From: CAVPTL01 sp963708725
Lineage (GTDB): Bacteria > Actinomycetota > Thermoleophilia > Gaiellales > JAICJC01
DNA length: 64,000 bases
Assembly: GCA_963708725.1 (NCBI GenBank)
Contig: CAVPTL010000009.1
Coordinates: 301,007-365,006, forward strand
Direction of reading: 5' to 3'
Every line of letters starts with the position of its first letter. Positions within the stretch are counted from its first letter, which is position 1. This document shows positions 17,327-26,741 of the stretch, piece after piece. The notes under the pieces were generated by a model. It had not been told where the DNA came from. It searched no databases and saw nothing but the letters and a program-made list of their open reading frames with translations. The position numbers and the translations under genes were made by a program.

Positions 17327-18421
17327 ATGGCTGAGCTCGCCCCCGACGTGCGATCAGATCCCGTGCTGTTGGACGCTCTGCGGCGCATTGCGCCGGGCAC
17401 GACGATGCGGCAAGGGCTCAACGACATCCTGCGCGCCGACCTCGGCGCCTTGATCGTGATTGGCGAGCCTGCCGAGCTGTCGTTCCTCTTTTCTGGCGGC
17501 ATCCGGCTGGATCAGGCGTTCTCTCCGTACCTGCTGTATGAGCTGGCCAAGATGGACGGGGCGATCATCCTGAGCACCAACGCGAGCCGGATCGTCTACG
17601 CCAATGTGCAGCTGATGCCCGATCCGACGATTCCGTCGTCGGAGACCGGAACCCGTCATCGCACCGCCGAGCGAGTGGCAAAGCAAACCGGGGCGCTCGT
17701 GATCTCGATCTCCCAGCAGCGCGATGTCGTCACCATCTATAGCGGTGACGTCCGCTATCAGCTCGAGGAGATCTCCGACGTTCTGGCCAAGACCAACCAG
17801 GCGGTGACCACGCTCGAGACCTACCGCACCCGGCTCGAGCAGGTCTCGACCCGCTTGACCGCGCTCGAGTTCCAGGGAGCCGTGATGCTCGACGACGTGC
17901 TGGTCGCGCTGCAACGAGCAGAGATGACCACTCGGATCCGGCGTGAGATCGAGCGAAACGTGGTCGAGTTGGGAGTCGAGGGGCGGCTGATAAAGCTCCA
18001 GCTCGATGAGCTCAGCGAGTGGGTACCGGGCAACGAGGAGGCGATGGTTCGCGACTACCACGTGCCGGAGGAGACCGGGGGACACGAGCAGGCGCTGTAT
18101 CGGCTGCGTACGCTCCCCGACAGTGGACTGCTCGAGCTCGAGGACGTCGCGGAGGTGTTGGGCTACCCGCGGTCGGTCAACCCGCTCGACCACGCGGTGA
18201 CCCCCAGGGGCTACCGCGTTCTCTCAAACGTCCCGCGGCTCTCCGACACGGTGATCACCCACGTGGTCGAGCACTTCTCGGGGCTCGACTCGTTCATGCG
18301 CGCCTCGCAGGGCGAGCTCGAGGAGGTCGACGGGGTCGGGACGGTGCGTGCCCGGGAGATTCGCGAGGGTCTGCGACGGTTGCAGGAACAGAACCTGGTC
18401 GATAGGTACTTGAACCTGTAG
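17327..18421 (+). CDS. disA: DNA integrity scanning diadenylate cyclase DisA
   Basis: Octameric enzyme that makes c-di-AMP from two ATP and stops when bound to branched DNA. The 364-residue protein has the DAC domain with FSPYLLYELAKMDGAIIL (DGA motif, about residue 73) and GTRHRTAERVAKQTGALVISIS (RHR motif, about residue 108), a central helical spine, and C-terminal helix-hairpin-helix motifs (GLDSFMRASQGELEEVDGVGTVRAREIREGL) for DNA binding. Start ATG at 17327. All catalytic motifs are intact. Confidence 0.96.
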   Translation: MAELAPDVRSDPVLLDALRRIAPGTTMRQGLNDILRADLGALIVIGEPAELSFLFSGGIRLDQAFSPYLLYELAKMDGAIILSTNASRIVYANVQLMPDPTIPSSETGTRHRTAERVAKQTGALVISISQQRDVVTIYSGDVRYQLEEISDVLAKTNQAVTTLETYRTRLEQVSTRLTALEFQGAVMLDDVLVALQRAEMTTRIRREIERNVVELGVEGRLIKLQLDELSEWVPGNEEAMVRDYHVPEETGGHEQALYRLRTLPDSGLLELEDVAEVLGYPRSVNPLDHAVTPRGYRVLSNVPRLSDTVITHVVEHFSGLDSFMRASQGELEEVDGVGTVRAREIREGLRRLQEQNLVDRYLNL

Positions 18422-18620
18422 GCACCCGGTTCCGAGGTTGACCGGTTCTCCGTCAAAGTCTCATTTGGGCGCTGATCGTCCTGTAACACCTGCAAAAGTG
18501 AACGATTCTTTCGTCCTCCAAAGCCGCTCTCTGATAGAATGTTCACTCTGGGCGCCTGTTGGGTCGCGATAACACAAACGCCCAAGAGGGTCTTTTTCAT
18601 GGCACGAGCGGAAGGGTTAT

Positions 18621-19133
18621 TTGGCCTTGTACGACATCGGCGATAAGGTCGTGTACCCGCACCACGGAGCGGGCACAGTTGTGACCAAGGAAGTGCGTAA
18701 GGACTCCGAGTCCGAACGCGAATATCTCACGATCAAGATTCTGCATAACGACATGACCGTGATGATTCCGTCCGACAGTGCTGACCGAGCTGGTCTGCGC
18801 AAAGTGATCGGCGAGGAGACGGTGGACGAAGTCCTGGCCGTGCTCCAAGGCGACGGCACCAAGATGCCGAAGAACTGGAACCGCAGGTTCAAGCACAACC
18901 GGGACAAGATGAAGACCGGCGACGTGTTTGAGCTGGCCGAGGTTGTTCGTAACCTGGCGCAGCGCGACCAGGAGAAGGGTCTTTCGACCGGCGAGAAGCA
19001 GATGTTCTCGAAGGCGAAGCGGATCCTTGCGTCCGAGCTGATGTATGCCAAGGGCATGGACGAGGACGAGGCTCGTGAGTATCTGGAGGAGGTGCTCGAC
19101 GACATTGGGTCGACCCGCAAGGCGCGGGCGTAA
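18621..19133 (+). CDS. carD: CarD-family RNA polymerase-binding regulator
   Basis: Stabilises open promoter complexes by binding the RNA polymerase beta subunit; essential in mycobacteria. The 170-residue protein has the N-terminal Tudor-like domain (YDIGDKVVYPHHGAGTVVTKE) and the helical DNA-binding domain including NWNRRFKHNRDKMKTGDVFELAEVVRNL and EKGLSTGEKQMFSKAKRIL. It starts with TTG at 18621 after GAAGGG. Upstream (18422-18620) is non-coding; a TAGAAT -10-like box lies at 18535-18540 and a GTGAAC/GTTCAC inverted pair at 18498-18503 and 18540-18545. Confidence 0.94.
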   Translation: MALYDIGDKVVYPHHGAGTVVTKEVRKDSESEREYLTIKILHNDMTVMIPSDSADRAGLRKVIGEETVDEVLAVLQGDGTKMPKNWNRRFKHNRDKMKTGDVFELAEVVRNLAQRDQEKGLSTGEKQMFSKAKRILASELMYAKGMDEDEAREYLEEVLDDIGSTRKARA

Positions 19134-19218
19134 CCAATCCCTTCAAGAAGTCGCGGTCGGAGGCCGATAGCCCAACCGACACGATGACATAGAAACGCAT
19201 CAGAGGAGTGAACAGACG

Positions 19219-20268
19219 ATGGTGGTGGTATCCCGAGTCGTTCTCTCGCTCTTAGCTGTGCTGGGTGCCATACAGGCGGGCCTGTACTCCAGGCTTCGAG
19301 ATCATTTTTCGGCTTCTTATTCGTACGTCGCCGCTGGCATTATCGTCTTTCTGATCTTCGCCGTTGGCTGGATGGTTGGCGGGTTGGTTGGGAAGGGACT
19401 CCAGCGCTCCTTCAAGCGACTTGAACGCGCAGTCCAATCTCGCAGTGCGGGTGAACTCACAGTGGCCGCGGTCGGCCTGCTCGTGGGCCTGCTGGTCGCC
19501 GTACTGCTGTATTTCCCCGTGCACTCACTGCCGTACATCGGCGAGTGGGTGCTCCTGCCGCTGTTCTTGATTCTCGGCTACGCGTTTGCGGTGGTCGGCG
19601 CCAAGAAGCATCGCGGCATCCTGCGACTGGTCGGCGTGCACTCGGTCGGTGAGCCCGAGCTCGATGATGCGGGTCGTGACATGGCCACGCTCGTCGATAC
19701 CTCGGCGATCATCGACGGTCGCATTGCCGACATCGTCAAGACCGGGTTCCTGTCGGGAGAGTTGGTCGTGCCCGAGTTTGTGCTGAAAGAACTCCAGCAG
19801 GTGGCCGACTCGGCCGACCCGCTCAAGCGAAACCGCGGCCGGCGTGGGCTCGAGGTGGTTCAAGGGCTGCGCAGTGAGGTGACGGTTTCGGTGCCGGACG
19901 TCGATTTTCCCGATATCCCCGAGGTCGACTCCAAACTCTTGAAGCTCGCCAAACAGCGGAGCCTTCGGATCCTCACCACCGATTACAACCTGAACCGTTT
20001 GGCCCGGATCCAGGACGTCGAGATCCTCAACGTCAACGAGTTGGCAAACGCCCTCAAGCCCGCGGTACTGCCAGGTGAGCAGTTCACCGTTCGCCTGATC
20101 CGCGAGGGCAAGGAAGCCGATCAGGGCGTTGGCTATCTCGACGACGGCACCATGGTCGTGGTTGAAGGTGGTCGTGGCCAGGTCGGCTCGTCGGTCTCGG
20201 TGCAAGTGACATCAGTGCTGCAGTCGCCGTCGGGAAAGATGATCTTCACCCGCCTGACGGAGGCCTAG
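19219..20268 (+). CDS. PIN/TRAM-domain membrane protein (YacL-like)
   Basis: A 349-residue protein with four hydrophobic N-terminal segments (about residues 5-22, 34-57, 78-97 and 105-125), then a PIN nuclease-like domain and a C-terminal TRAM RNA-binding domain. PIN acidic residues are in LVDTSAIIDGRIADI, VPEFVLKELQQVAD and ILTTDYNLNRLA; the TRAM part is VRLIREGKEADQGVGYLDDGTMVVVEGG. Conserved between carD and ispD in many bacteria; suspected RNA-related role, not proven. It starts at the GTG/ATG cluster after GAGGAG at 19202-19207. Confidence 0.92.
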   Translation: MVVVSRVVLSLLAVLGAIQAGLYSRLRDHFSASYSYVAAGIIVFLIFAVGWMVGGLVGKGLQRSFKRLERAVQSRSAGELTVAAVGLLVGLLVAVLLYFPVHSLPYIGEWVLLPLFLILGYAFAVVGAKKHRGILRLVGVHSVGEPELDDAGRDMATLVDTSAIIDGRIADIVKTGFLSGELVVPEFVLKELQQVADSADPLKRNRGRRGLEVVQGLRSEVTVSVPDVDFPDIPEVDSKLLKLAKQRSLRILTTDYNLNRLARIQDVEILNVNELANALKPAVLPGEQFTVRLIREGKEADQGVGYLDDGTMVVVEGGRGQVGSSVSVQVTSVLQSPSGKMIFTRLTEA

Positions 20269-20271
20269 TCG

Positions 20272-20943
20272 GTGCAGACGTGGGCGATCGTGGTTGCGGC
20301 AGGCGAGGGCACGCGGTTTGGGGCCGATCGCCCGAAGGCGTTCATCGGTTTCAAGGGTGATGTGCTGCTGGCGCGATCGGTCAGACTGATCGACGACCAC
20401 GATGAGATCCAGCGGATGGTGCTGGTGGTGCCCGAGGGCTGGGAGGAGCCAGCCGAGCTGCTCGCCGATCAGATGGCTGCCGGCAAGATCGCCAGCGTGG
20501 TCAAGGGTGGCGCATCCCGGGCGGAATCGGTGGCGGCAGGTCTCGCCGAGGTACCTGAGTCGGCCGACACCGTGCTCGTCCACGATGCGGCCCGGCCGTT
20601 GGCGACCCCGGCGCTCGTCTCCCGAGTGCTGGCTGCGGTGGCCGATGCCGACGGGGCGGTGCCGGCGCTGCCGGTGCCAGACACGATCAAGCGCACCACC
20701 GGTGAGTCGATCGCCTCGACGCTTGAACGCGACGGCCTCGTGGCGGTGCAGACGCCGCAGGCTTTTCGTGCCCGGTGCCTACGCGAGGCCTACGACCGCC
20801 CGGTGGGCGAGCTGCGTGCCGCCACCGACTGCGCGTCGTTGCTCGAAAACGCGGGGATGCGGGTGGTGTGGGTGCCGGGCGAGCGCTCGAACATCAAGAT
20901 CACCGAGCCCGCTGACCTGCTCCTGGCAGAGGCGCTCGTGTGA
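20272..20943 (+). CDS. ispD: 2-C-methyl-D-erythritol 4-phosphate cytidylyltransferase
   Basis: Makes CDP-methylerythritol from MEP and CTP in the non-mevalonate isoprenoid pathway. The 223-residue protein has the nucleotidyltransferase start VVAAGEGTRFGADRPKAFI, the GGASRAESVAAGL motif, VLVHDAARPLATPALV, and the C-terminal ATDCASLLENAGMRVVWVPGERSNIKITEPADL. It starts with GTG at 20272, 3 bp after the preceding stop, and overlaps ispF by 4 bp. The two MEP-pathway genes sit together as in many genomes. Confidence 0.95.
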   Translation: MQTWAIVVAAGEGTRFGADRPKAFIGFKGDVLLARSVRLIDDHDEIQRMVLVVPEGWEEPAELLADQMAAGKIASVVKGGASRAESVAAGLAEVPESADTVLVHDAARPLATPALVSRVLAAVADADGAVPALPVPDTIKRTTGESIASTLERDGLVAVQTPQAFRARCLREAYDRPVGELRAATDCASLLENAGMRVVWVPGERSNIKITEPADLLLAEALV

Positions 20944-21425
20944 GCGACGATGTCCGTGTCGGCATCGGGTTCGACGCCCATGCGTTCGCTGAGGGGCGTC
21001 CGCTGGTGCTCGCCGGCGTGCGCATCGCCCACGACCGCGGGCTGGTCGGCCATTCGGACGCCGACCTGATCTGCCACGCCGTGACTGACGCGCTCCTGGG
21101 AGCATCGGGCGGCGACGATATCGGGGCGATCTTTCCGTCCGACGACGCGGGTCTCGAGGGGGCGTCGTCGATCGAGCTGCTGCGGCTGGTGTGGGCGGGA
21201 CTCGCTCACGACGGCTGGGAGATCCGAAACGTCGATGCGATCGTGATCATGCAGGAGCCGCGCCTGGCTCCGCACCGCGAGGCGATGCGCGAGTCGCTCG
21301 CTGCGGCCCTCGAGACCGACACTGCGCGTGTGACGGTGCGGGCATCGACCACCGACTACCTCGGCTTCGCCGGGCGCGGCGAGGGTGCCGCGTGTCATGC
21401 CGTGGCGCTGCTGGCGCGGCCATGA
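20940..21425 (+). CDS. ispF: 2-C-methyl-D-erythritol 2,4-cyclodiphosphate synthase
   Basis: Cyclises CDP-ME 2-phosphate, releasing CMP. The 161-residue length is normal. Zinc ligands and substrate site are in GIGFDAHAFAEGRPLVLAGVRI (DxH) and GHSDADLICHAVTDALLG (distal His); the C-terminal TDYLGFAGRGEGAACHAVALL is the typical closing motif (usually TTEGLGFTGRGEGI). It starts with GTG overlapping ispD in GTGA and ends in ATGA with the next gene. IspE is not in the window. Confidence 0.95.
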   Translation: MSDDVRVGIGFDAHAFAEGRPLVLAGVRIAHDRGLVGHSDADLICHAVTDALLGASGGDDIGAIFPSDDAGLEGASSIELLRLVWAGLAHDGWEIRNVDAIVIMQEPRLAPHREAMRESLAAALETDTARVTVRASTTDYLGFAGRGEGAACHAVALLARP

Positions 21426-22117
21426 CCGTGCCCGGGGTGGTGTCGTTCGATCTGGACGAGACGTTGTGGGAGTTCCTGCCGATGATGGACGGCGCGCTTC
21501 AGGCCACCCTCGAGCAGCTGGAGGCGCGACGGCCCGGGCTTCGCGGGGCGATAACCATCGAGGAGCTCCATCGTGTGCGCGCTCACGTCGCCGCGAGTCA
21601 GCAGGGCACGTTCGAGGAGCTCCGCCAGGAGTCGTTTCGGCAGGTGCTCGAAGCCCACGGCGAGACCGATCCCGACCTGCCGGCGTGGATGGTTGCGACG
21701 TGGATGGAGGCGCGGCTGACGAGCGTCGTGCTTCACCCCGATGTCGAGCCGGCTCTGGAGCAGCTCGTCGATGCCGGTCACGTGCTGGGAGCGATCACCA
21801 ACGGCAACTTTCCGATCGTCCGGCTGCCGCTGGCCACAACCTTTGCGTTCATCGTGCATGCCGAGCATGTGGGCGCCTTCAAACCGGCGGCTGAGCCGTT
21901 TCTGCACGCCGTCAAGTTGGCGGAAGGCGATCCGGCTCGGTGGGTCCATGTCGGCGACGACATCGAGACCGATGTTCAGGGCGCCCAGTCGGTGGGCATG
22001 CGGGCGGTCTGGATCAATCGAAACGGCGTGACGCTGCCGCCAGGGGTCGAACCGGACGCAGAGCTGCCGTCGTTGGCGGGCCTGCCCGCGGTCGTGGAGC
22101 GTCTGCTGGCTGCCTGA
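21422..22117 (+). CDS. HAD-superfamily hydrolase
   Basis: A 231-residue phosphatase of the HAD class IA type. Motif I is SFDLDETLWEF (nucleophile Asp and DxD), motif II ITNGNF, motif III Lys in GAFKPAAEPF, and motif IV HVGDDIETDVQGAQ. The substrate is not predictable; the closest overall pattern is the YjjG/N-acylneuraminate-9-phosphatase-like group. The ATG at 21422 overlaps the ispF stop, so it is co-translated with the MEP genes; a phosphatase role in isoprenoid metabolism is possible but unproven. Confidence 0.88.
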   Translation: MTVPGVVSFDLDETLWEFLPMMDGALQATLEQLEARRPGLRGAITIEELHRVRAHVAASQQGTFEELRQESFRQVLEAHGETDPDLPAWMVATWMEARLTSVVLHPDVEPALEQLVDAGHVLGAITNGNFPIVRLPLATTFAFIVHAEHVGAFKPAAEPFLHAVKLAEGDPARWVHVGDDIETDVQGAQSVGMRAVWINRNGVTLPPGVEPDAELPSLAGLPAVVERLLAA

Positions 22118-22119
22118 GG

Positions 22120-22878
22120 TCAGCTGCCTGGGAGCCGGGCGGCGTCGGCGCCGACCTCGACCAGCCCGTCGTTTTGGAGTGAGATCAGCACCTCGGCGTC
22201 GAGCGATTCGAGCGGCAGCTCACCGGCCGCCGTGATCTCGCGCAAAAGCCGGCTGCGGCGCTGCCGGAACGACCCCTCGAACCGCGACTGCTTCCGCAGA
22301 GGCGCAAAGGTCGCGCCGCGTGACGGGCACTCCGCTCGCAGCGGGCAGCGTTCGCACCGCGGCTTTCGGGCGATGCAGACCTCGCGGCCGAGATCAAACA
22401 GGGCCTGATTCCACTCGTACGCCCGTCCCTCGGGCACCGTCACATCGGTGGTGCCAAACGCGCGCTCGAGCACCCGGTTTGCATTGGTGTCGGGCGCCGC
22501 GATCTGAGCGCCGAAGGCAAAGCACGCGACCGCCGCTGCGGTGTACGGCCCGATTCCGGGGAGCTTTTGCAGCTCGGCTGGATCGCTCGGAAAGCCGCCG
22601 AGCTCCACAACAGCCTGCGCGCAGCGATGCAGGGAGATCGCCCTGCGGTTGTAGCCGAGCCCCGACCAGGCCACGATCACGTCGGCCGCGGGTGCCTGCG
22701 CGAGCGCGGTGTAGGTCGGCCAGCGCACCAACCACTCTCGGTAGCGAGGCTCAACCCGCGAGACCTGGGTTTGTTGCAGCATCACCTCAGAAACGAGAAT
22801 CGCATACGGATCGCGGGTGTGGCGCCATGGCAGGTCTGCCCCGTTTGCCGCATACCAAGCCAAAACTGAGTCTTTCAT
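22120..22878 (-). CDS. mutY: A/G-specific adenine glycosylase MutY (short form)
   Basis: Removes adenine mispaired with 8-oxoguanine. The catalytic Glu is in LVSEVMLQQTQVSRV, the helix-hairpin-helix is LQKLPGIGPYTAAAVACFAFG, the catalytic Asp is in APDTNANRVLERAF, and the [4Fe-4S] ligands are CIARKPRCERCPLRAEC. It lacks the C-terminal NUDIX-like 8-oxoG-recognition domain and has only a short basic tail, as in many actinobacterial forms. I place the start at the ATG at 22878 (MKDSVLAWYAANG), the usual MutY opening; an in-frame GTG at 22902 adds 8 residues. The 5' end lies inside a 49-bp sequence repeated at 31056. Confidence 0.92.
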   Translation of the reverse strand: MKDSVLAWYAANGADLPWRHTRDPYAILVSEVMLQQTQVSRVEPRYREWLVRWPTYTALAQAPAADVIVAWSGLGYNRRAISLHRCAQAVVELGGFPSDPAELQKLPGIGPYTAAAVACFAFGAQIAAPDTNANRVLERAFGTTDVTVPEGRAYEWNQALFDLGREVCIARKPRCERCPLRAECPSRGATFAPLRKQSRFEGSFRQRRSRLLREITAAGELPLESLDAEVLISLQNDGLVEVGADAARLPGS

Positions 22879-22920
22879 CGCGGCTTTCGAGGTCGCGTGC
22901 ACGGGCGGACGCTACCGCCC
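22872..22920 (+). repeat. 49-bp direct repeat, copy 1 (mutY 5' end)
   Basis: Begins CTTTCATCGCGGCTT and ends GGACGCTACCGCCC. It matches 31056-31104 at 45 of 49 positions, all four differences being transitions. It covers the start codon and leader of mutY on the minus strand. Confidence 0.85.
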
Positions 22921-22996
22921 AGGGCGTTGGCAGCGTCGGTCGTAGGACAGAGTCCCCTCGAACGCATACGACGGTCTCCATCGAGATAGCCTCTGT

Positions 22997-23341
22997 TCAT
23001 GCAACGCCGAAGTAGGTGATCAGGCTGCCGGTGACATCGGCCTCGCGCGCCTCCCGATGACCTGCGTAGCGGCGTCGGTGCGCCTCGGAGAACCGCCATG
23101 CGTGACGCTCTCGGAGGTGCGCGAAGATCTCCTCGGTGCCACGGAAGATCAGCCCCTCCTCGGTCTGGAGCACGGGGATCTGGTCGGTGCCGGCCAGCTG
23201 CCGCAGCGTTTCTCGCTGTTCGGGCCAGGGCTCGACCTGGCGGATGATCGCGTCGACGCCGAGTTCGGTGAGGATCTCGCGCACGGCCGCCGAGAACGGG
23301 CACCACTCCGCCTGGTAGAGCACCGGGGGCTGGTCAGCCAT
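22997..23341 (-). CDS. Glutaredoxin / GST N-terminal-domain protein
   Basis: A 114-residue thioredoxin-fold protein. The N-terminus VLYQAEWCPFSAAVREILTELG carries a CPFS active site of the monothiol glutaredoxin/GST type, and DQIPVLQTEEGLIFRGTEEIFAHL has the cis-proline (IPVL) and glutathione-site pattern (GTEEI). No C-terminal helical GST domain is present, so it is a stand-alone domain. It is downstream of the SnoaL-like gene on the same strand and likely co-transcribed. Confidence 0.8.
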   Translation of the reverse strand: MADQPPVLYQAEWCPFSAAVREILTELGVDAIIRQVEPWPEQRETLRQLAGTDQIPVLQTEEGLIFRGTEEIFAHLRERHAWRFSEAHRRRYAGHREAREADVTGSLITYFGVA

Positions 23342-23350
23342 CGGCTGCGT

Positions 23351-23815
23351 TTAGCGGGACGTGTCTCGCTCCAGTCCAGGATGAGTTCCCGTTCGGCGAA
23401 GTACCAGCGGCCGTCGGTGCGCGCGAACACGTCGACGTAGCGCAGCCAGGCGACCATCATCATCCGCGTGGCCGTCCTCGGTGAAGATGTGATGGGCGAT
23501 GGTGTAGCTCTCGCCCGTGGCCCGGTCACCGTCGAGCTTCACGGTCTGCTGGCCGTTGAAGTGCATCGTCGCGTCGTAGCGGTTGAGGTCGTCGAACACC
23601 GGCGCGAGGGCCTCCCGTCCCTCGAGGACGTAGGACGCGGCCTCCTGCGGGCCGTTCATGTAGACGGCAAAGCGGGTGTCGGTTGTGAAGAGCGCCATCT
23701 GTCCCTCAGCGTCGCGGCGGTCGGCGCAGTGCGCGTAGGCGTCGAACAGCTCGCGGATCGCGAGGCGGTCGGCAGCCTCGGCCGGGGTGAGCTCGGTGCG
23801 GGTGGTGTTGGTCAT
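23351..23815 (-). pseudogene. SnoaL-like (NTF2 fold) protein, frameshifted
   Basis: The first 120 residues (TPAEAADRLAIRELFDAYAHCADRRDAEGQMALFTTDTRFAVYMNG ... TGESYTIAHHIFTEDG) are a SnoaL-like/DUF4440 domain. After about position 23462 the family sequence continues in another frame (VAWLRYVDVFARTDGRWYFAERELILDWSE), while the annotated frame gives a basic, non-homologous tail. The shift is in or near the run GATGATGATGG, suggesting slippage or a sequencing indel. Function in this family is variable (cyclase, dehydratase, or non-enzymatic). It is divergent from the LuxR regulator at 23893. Confidence 0.8.
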
Positions 23816-23892
23816 AGTCCGACATCATGCACGAAAGCCGCGGGCGTCGAATCCGGGAATACCGTGGTCCGGCGGGGTGGGATACTTGTGCG

Positions 23893-26634
23893 ATGGTCAG
23901 CTCGGTGCGCGTCAGGGGGTTGGTGGGCAGGGAACGCGAGCTTGCGGTGCTCGAGCGGCTACTCGCGGCTGCCCGAGACGGGGACGGCGCAGTGCTCGTG
24001 GTCTACGGCGATCCGGGGGTGGGTAAGACCGCGCTGCTTGAGTCGGTCGCCGAGCGGGCGCACGATTTCCGTGTGATCCGCGCGGTTGGGGTCGACGGCG
24101 AGCAGGAGCTCGACTACGCTGCGGTGCAGCAGTTCTGCGCCTCGATCGTTGAGTTCAGTGTGCGTCTGCCCGACCCTCAGAGAGCGGCGCTCGATGTTGC
24201 CTTCGGCAGCAGCGCGGGGCCGGCGCCGAGCCCGTTTCTCGTCGGGCTTGCGGTCTTGAGCCTGCTCTCGGAGGCGGCAGAGCAGCAGCCGGTGCTGTGC
24301 GTGGTCGACGATGCGCAGTGGTTGGACGTTGCATCGGCGCGGGTACTCACCTTCGCGGCGCGGCGCCTTCTGGCCGAGCGGGTCGTGCTCGCGTTTGGGA
24401 CGCGGGATCCGGACGTCGGGTTCGGCCGGCTTCCACAGCTGCGGGTGGAGCCGCTCGGTCGCCGTGACTCCCGCGATCTGCTCGAGTCGGTTCTCGCGGC
24501 GCGCCTCGATGAACCGGTGCTCGAACGGATAGTCGCGGAGACTGGGGGCAATCCGCTCGCGATCCTCGAGCTCCCGCGTGGTCTGACTCCCGCACAGCTC
24601 GCAGGCGGGTTCGGATTGCCGACGGCGCTGCCCTTGTCCGCCGGTATCGAACAGCGCTTTCGGCAGCGGCTCGCCCGGCTTCCGACCGACGCCCGACGGT
24701 TCCTGCTGCTCGCGGCGGCGGAGCCGCTCGGTGACGCGGCCCTGCTCGGGCGTGCTGCCCAGGAGTTGGGGATTCCGCCGGAGGCCACCGATGCGGTCGA
24801 GTCAGACGGCTTCGTGACGCTCGAGGGTGCGGTGACCTTTCGTCATCCGCTGGTTCGTTCGGCCGTGTATGGCTCGGCGGAGCCGAACGAGCGGCGCGAG
24901 GCGCACCGAGCCCTGGCCGCCGCGACGGATCCCACGTTGGACCCGGATCGCCGGGCATGGCACCTCGCGCTCGCAGCCTCGATGCCCGACGAGGAGGTTG
25001 CCTCAGAACTCGAGCGCTCGGCCGGTCGCGCCGAGGCCCGAGGCGGGCTCGCCGCTGTGGCCGCCTTCCTCGAGCGCGCCGCAACGCTGACGCCCGAGCC
25101 GCGACGCCGGGCGAAGCGGATGCTCTCTGCCGCTGGCGCCGAGCGCGACGCCGGTGATCTGGAGGCGGCGCTCGGGCAGTTGGCGCGCATCGAGGACGGC
25201 GCGCTCGACGATCTGGGACGCGCACGGAGTGACCTTCTGCGGGCACAGATCGCGGTCGAGCAACAGCGTGGCGACGACGCCGGCCGCCTGTTTCTCGCCG
25301 CCGCGCGGCGTTACGAGCCGCTCGCACCCGATCTCGCCCGCGAGACGTATCTCGAGGTGCTCGGCGGTGCCATGGCCAACGACGTCGAGTTGGCCGGCGG
25401 GGCGCGGGTGGTCGCGGCGGCCGCCAGGGCGGCGCCCCCCGGCTCGATACCGCCGCGGACGGTCGACGTCGTCCTCGAGGCGTTCACCAAGCGTCTGCTG
25501 GACGGCTATGCCGCGGCCGTCCCCGCCTTCGCCCAGGCGCTCGAGCTGCTGCTCACGACGGACTTTGCGCGCGAGGACGTCAGCCGGTGGCTCTCGCTCG
25601 CCCGGGGCAGGGATGGGAACGTGGTCGCACTTGAGACGTGGGACGACCGTGCGTTCCACGTGCTCGCGGTGCGCCAGGCGGTGGCTGCCCGCGACACCGG
25701 CGCGCTCGTGCACCTGCAGTATGCGCTCAGCTTCGTGGCCCGCAGCCACATGCTCGCCGGCGAGCTGAGCGTGGCCGCGGCGGTGCTGGACGAGGCGGAT
25801 CTGATTGCCGAGGCGACCGGAAACCCGGCGCTTGTGAACGCGCCGATGATCCTCTCGGCATGGAAGGGCGATGAGACGGCGGCAACCGCTCTGATCGACG
25901 CAACTGCCGAGGAGGCGGCGACCCGTCGTTGGATCTCCAACGCCTACGCCCGGGCGGTGCTCTGCAACGGCCTGGGCCGCTATGACGAGGCCCGCGATGC
26001 AGCCCGAGACGCATTTCGGCCCGACCCGATCGGATACGGAACGCTCCTTCTGCCGGAGCTTGCCGAGGCAGCGGCGCGAACGGGGGACCGCGAGCTGCTG
26101 CGGTATGCGGCGGATTGGATCGCCCAGCGTGCCGTCGCTCTTGACTCGGGCTGGGCGTGCGGCATCGATGCCCGGGTACGCGCGCTGCTTGCCGACGATG
26201 GCGAGGCGGAGAGCCTTTACCAGAAGTCGATCGGCCACCTCTCAGCCACCAGACTGCGGCTCGAGCTGGCCCGTAGCCGCCTGCTCTATGGTGAGTGGCT
26301 GCGCCGCGATCGCCGGCGGGTGGACGCCCGCGAGCAGCTGCGGATAGCGCAGGACGCGTTCGACGACATCGGTGCGGAGGCGTTCGCCCGCCGCGCCGAG
26401 CGGGAGTTGCTTGCGACCGGCGGACGGGCGCGAAGGCGCGTCGTGCAGAAGCGCGACGAACTCACGCCACAGGAGACCGAGGTCGCCCGCCTTGCTGCCG
26501 ACGGCAAGACCAACCGCGAGATCGCCGCGCAGCTCTTCATCAGCCCGAGCACGGTGGAGTACCACCTGCGAAAGGCGTTTCGCAAGCTCGATGTGAAGAC
26601 GCGCACCCAGCTCGCGAACCGCTTGCGCGGCTAG
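23893..26634 (+). CDS. Large LuxR-family (LAL/MalT-like) ATP-binding regulator
   Basis: A 913-residue regulator: N-terminal AAA/NACHT-like ATPase with Walker A GDPGVGKT near residue 50 and Walker B VLCVVDDAQWLD, a long middle region of helical repeats rich in Ala, Arg and Glu (TPR-like), and a C-terminal LuxR HTH (LTPQETEVARLAADGKTNREIAAQLFISPSTVEYHLRKAFRKLDVKTRTQL). LAL regulators usually sense a ligand or inducer protein and activate nearby catabolic or secondary-metabolic genes. The start at ATG 23893 gives MVSSVRVRGLVGRERELAVLE, the standard opening. It probably controls the oxidoreductase/hydrolase genes that follow at 26.7-30.8 kb (inference from order). Confidence 0.92.
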   Translation: MVSSVRVRGLVGRERELAVLERLLAAARDGDGAVLVVYGDPGVGKTALLESVAERAHDFRVIRAVGVDGEQELDYAAVQQFCASIVEFSVRLPDPQRAALDVAFGSSAGPAPSPFLVGLAVLSLLSEAAEQQPVLCVVDDAQWLDVASARVLTFAARRLLAERVVLAFGTRDPDVGFGRLPQLRVEPLGRRDSRDLLESVLAARLDEPVLERIVAETGGNPLAILELPRGLTPAQLAGGFGLPTALPLSAGIEQRFRQRLARLPTDARRFLLLAAAEPLGDAALLGRAAQELGIPPEATDAVESDGFVTLEGAVTFRHPLVRSAVYGSAEPNERREAHRALAAATDPTLDPDRRAWHLALAASMPDEEVASELERSAGRAEARGGLAAVAAFLERAATLTPEPRRRAKRMLSAAGAERDAGDLEAALGQLARIEDGALDDLGRARSDLLRAQIAVEQQRGDDAGRLFLAAARRYEPLAPDLARETYLEVLGGAMANDVELAGGARVVAAAARAAPPGSIPPRTVDVVLEAFTKRLLDGYAAAVPAFAQALELLLTTDFAREDVSRWLSLARGRDGNVVALETWDDRAFHVLAVRQAVAARDTGALVHLQYALSFVARSHMLAGELSVAAAVLDEADLIAEATGNPALVNAPMILSAWKGDETAATALIDATAEEAATRRWISNAYARAVLCNGLGRYDEARDAARDAFRPDPIGYGTLLLPELAEAAARTGDRELLRYAADWIAQRAVALDSGWACGIDARVRALLADDGEAESLYQKSIGHLSATRLRLELARSRLLYGEWLRRDRRRVDAREQLRIAQDAFDDIGAEAFARRAERELLATGGRARRRVVQKRDELTPQETEVARLAADGKTNREIAAQLFISPSTVEYHLRKAFRKLDVKTRTQLANRLRG

Positions 26635-26741
26635 ACCAGGCGCCGCCGACCGCTTCCGACGGACCGGGGATTTCCGGGATTCGAGTGGCGAGCCGCATGG
26701 GCAGGATGGATGGGCCGACAACCTCCGAAAGGACGGCCCTG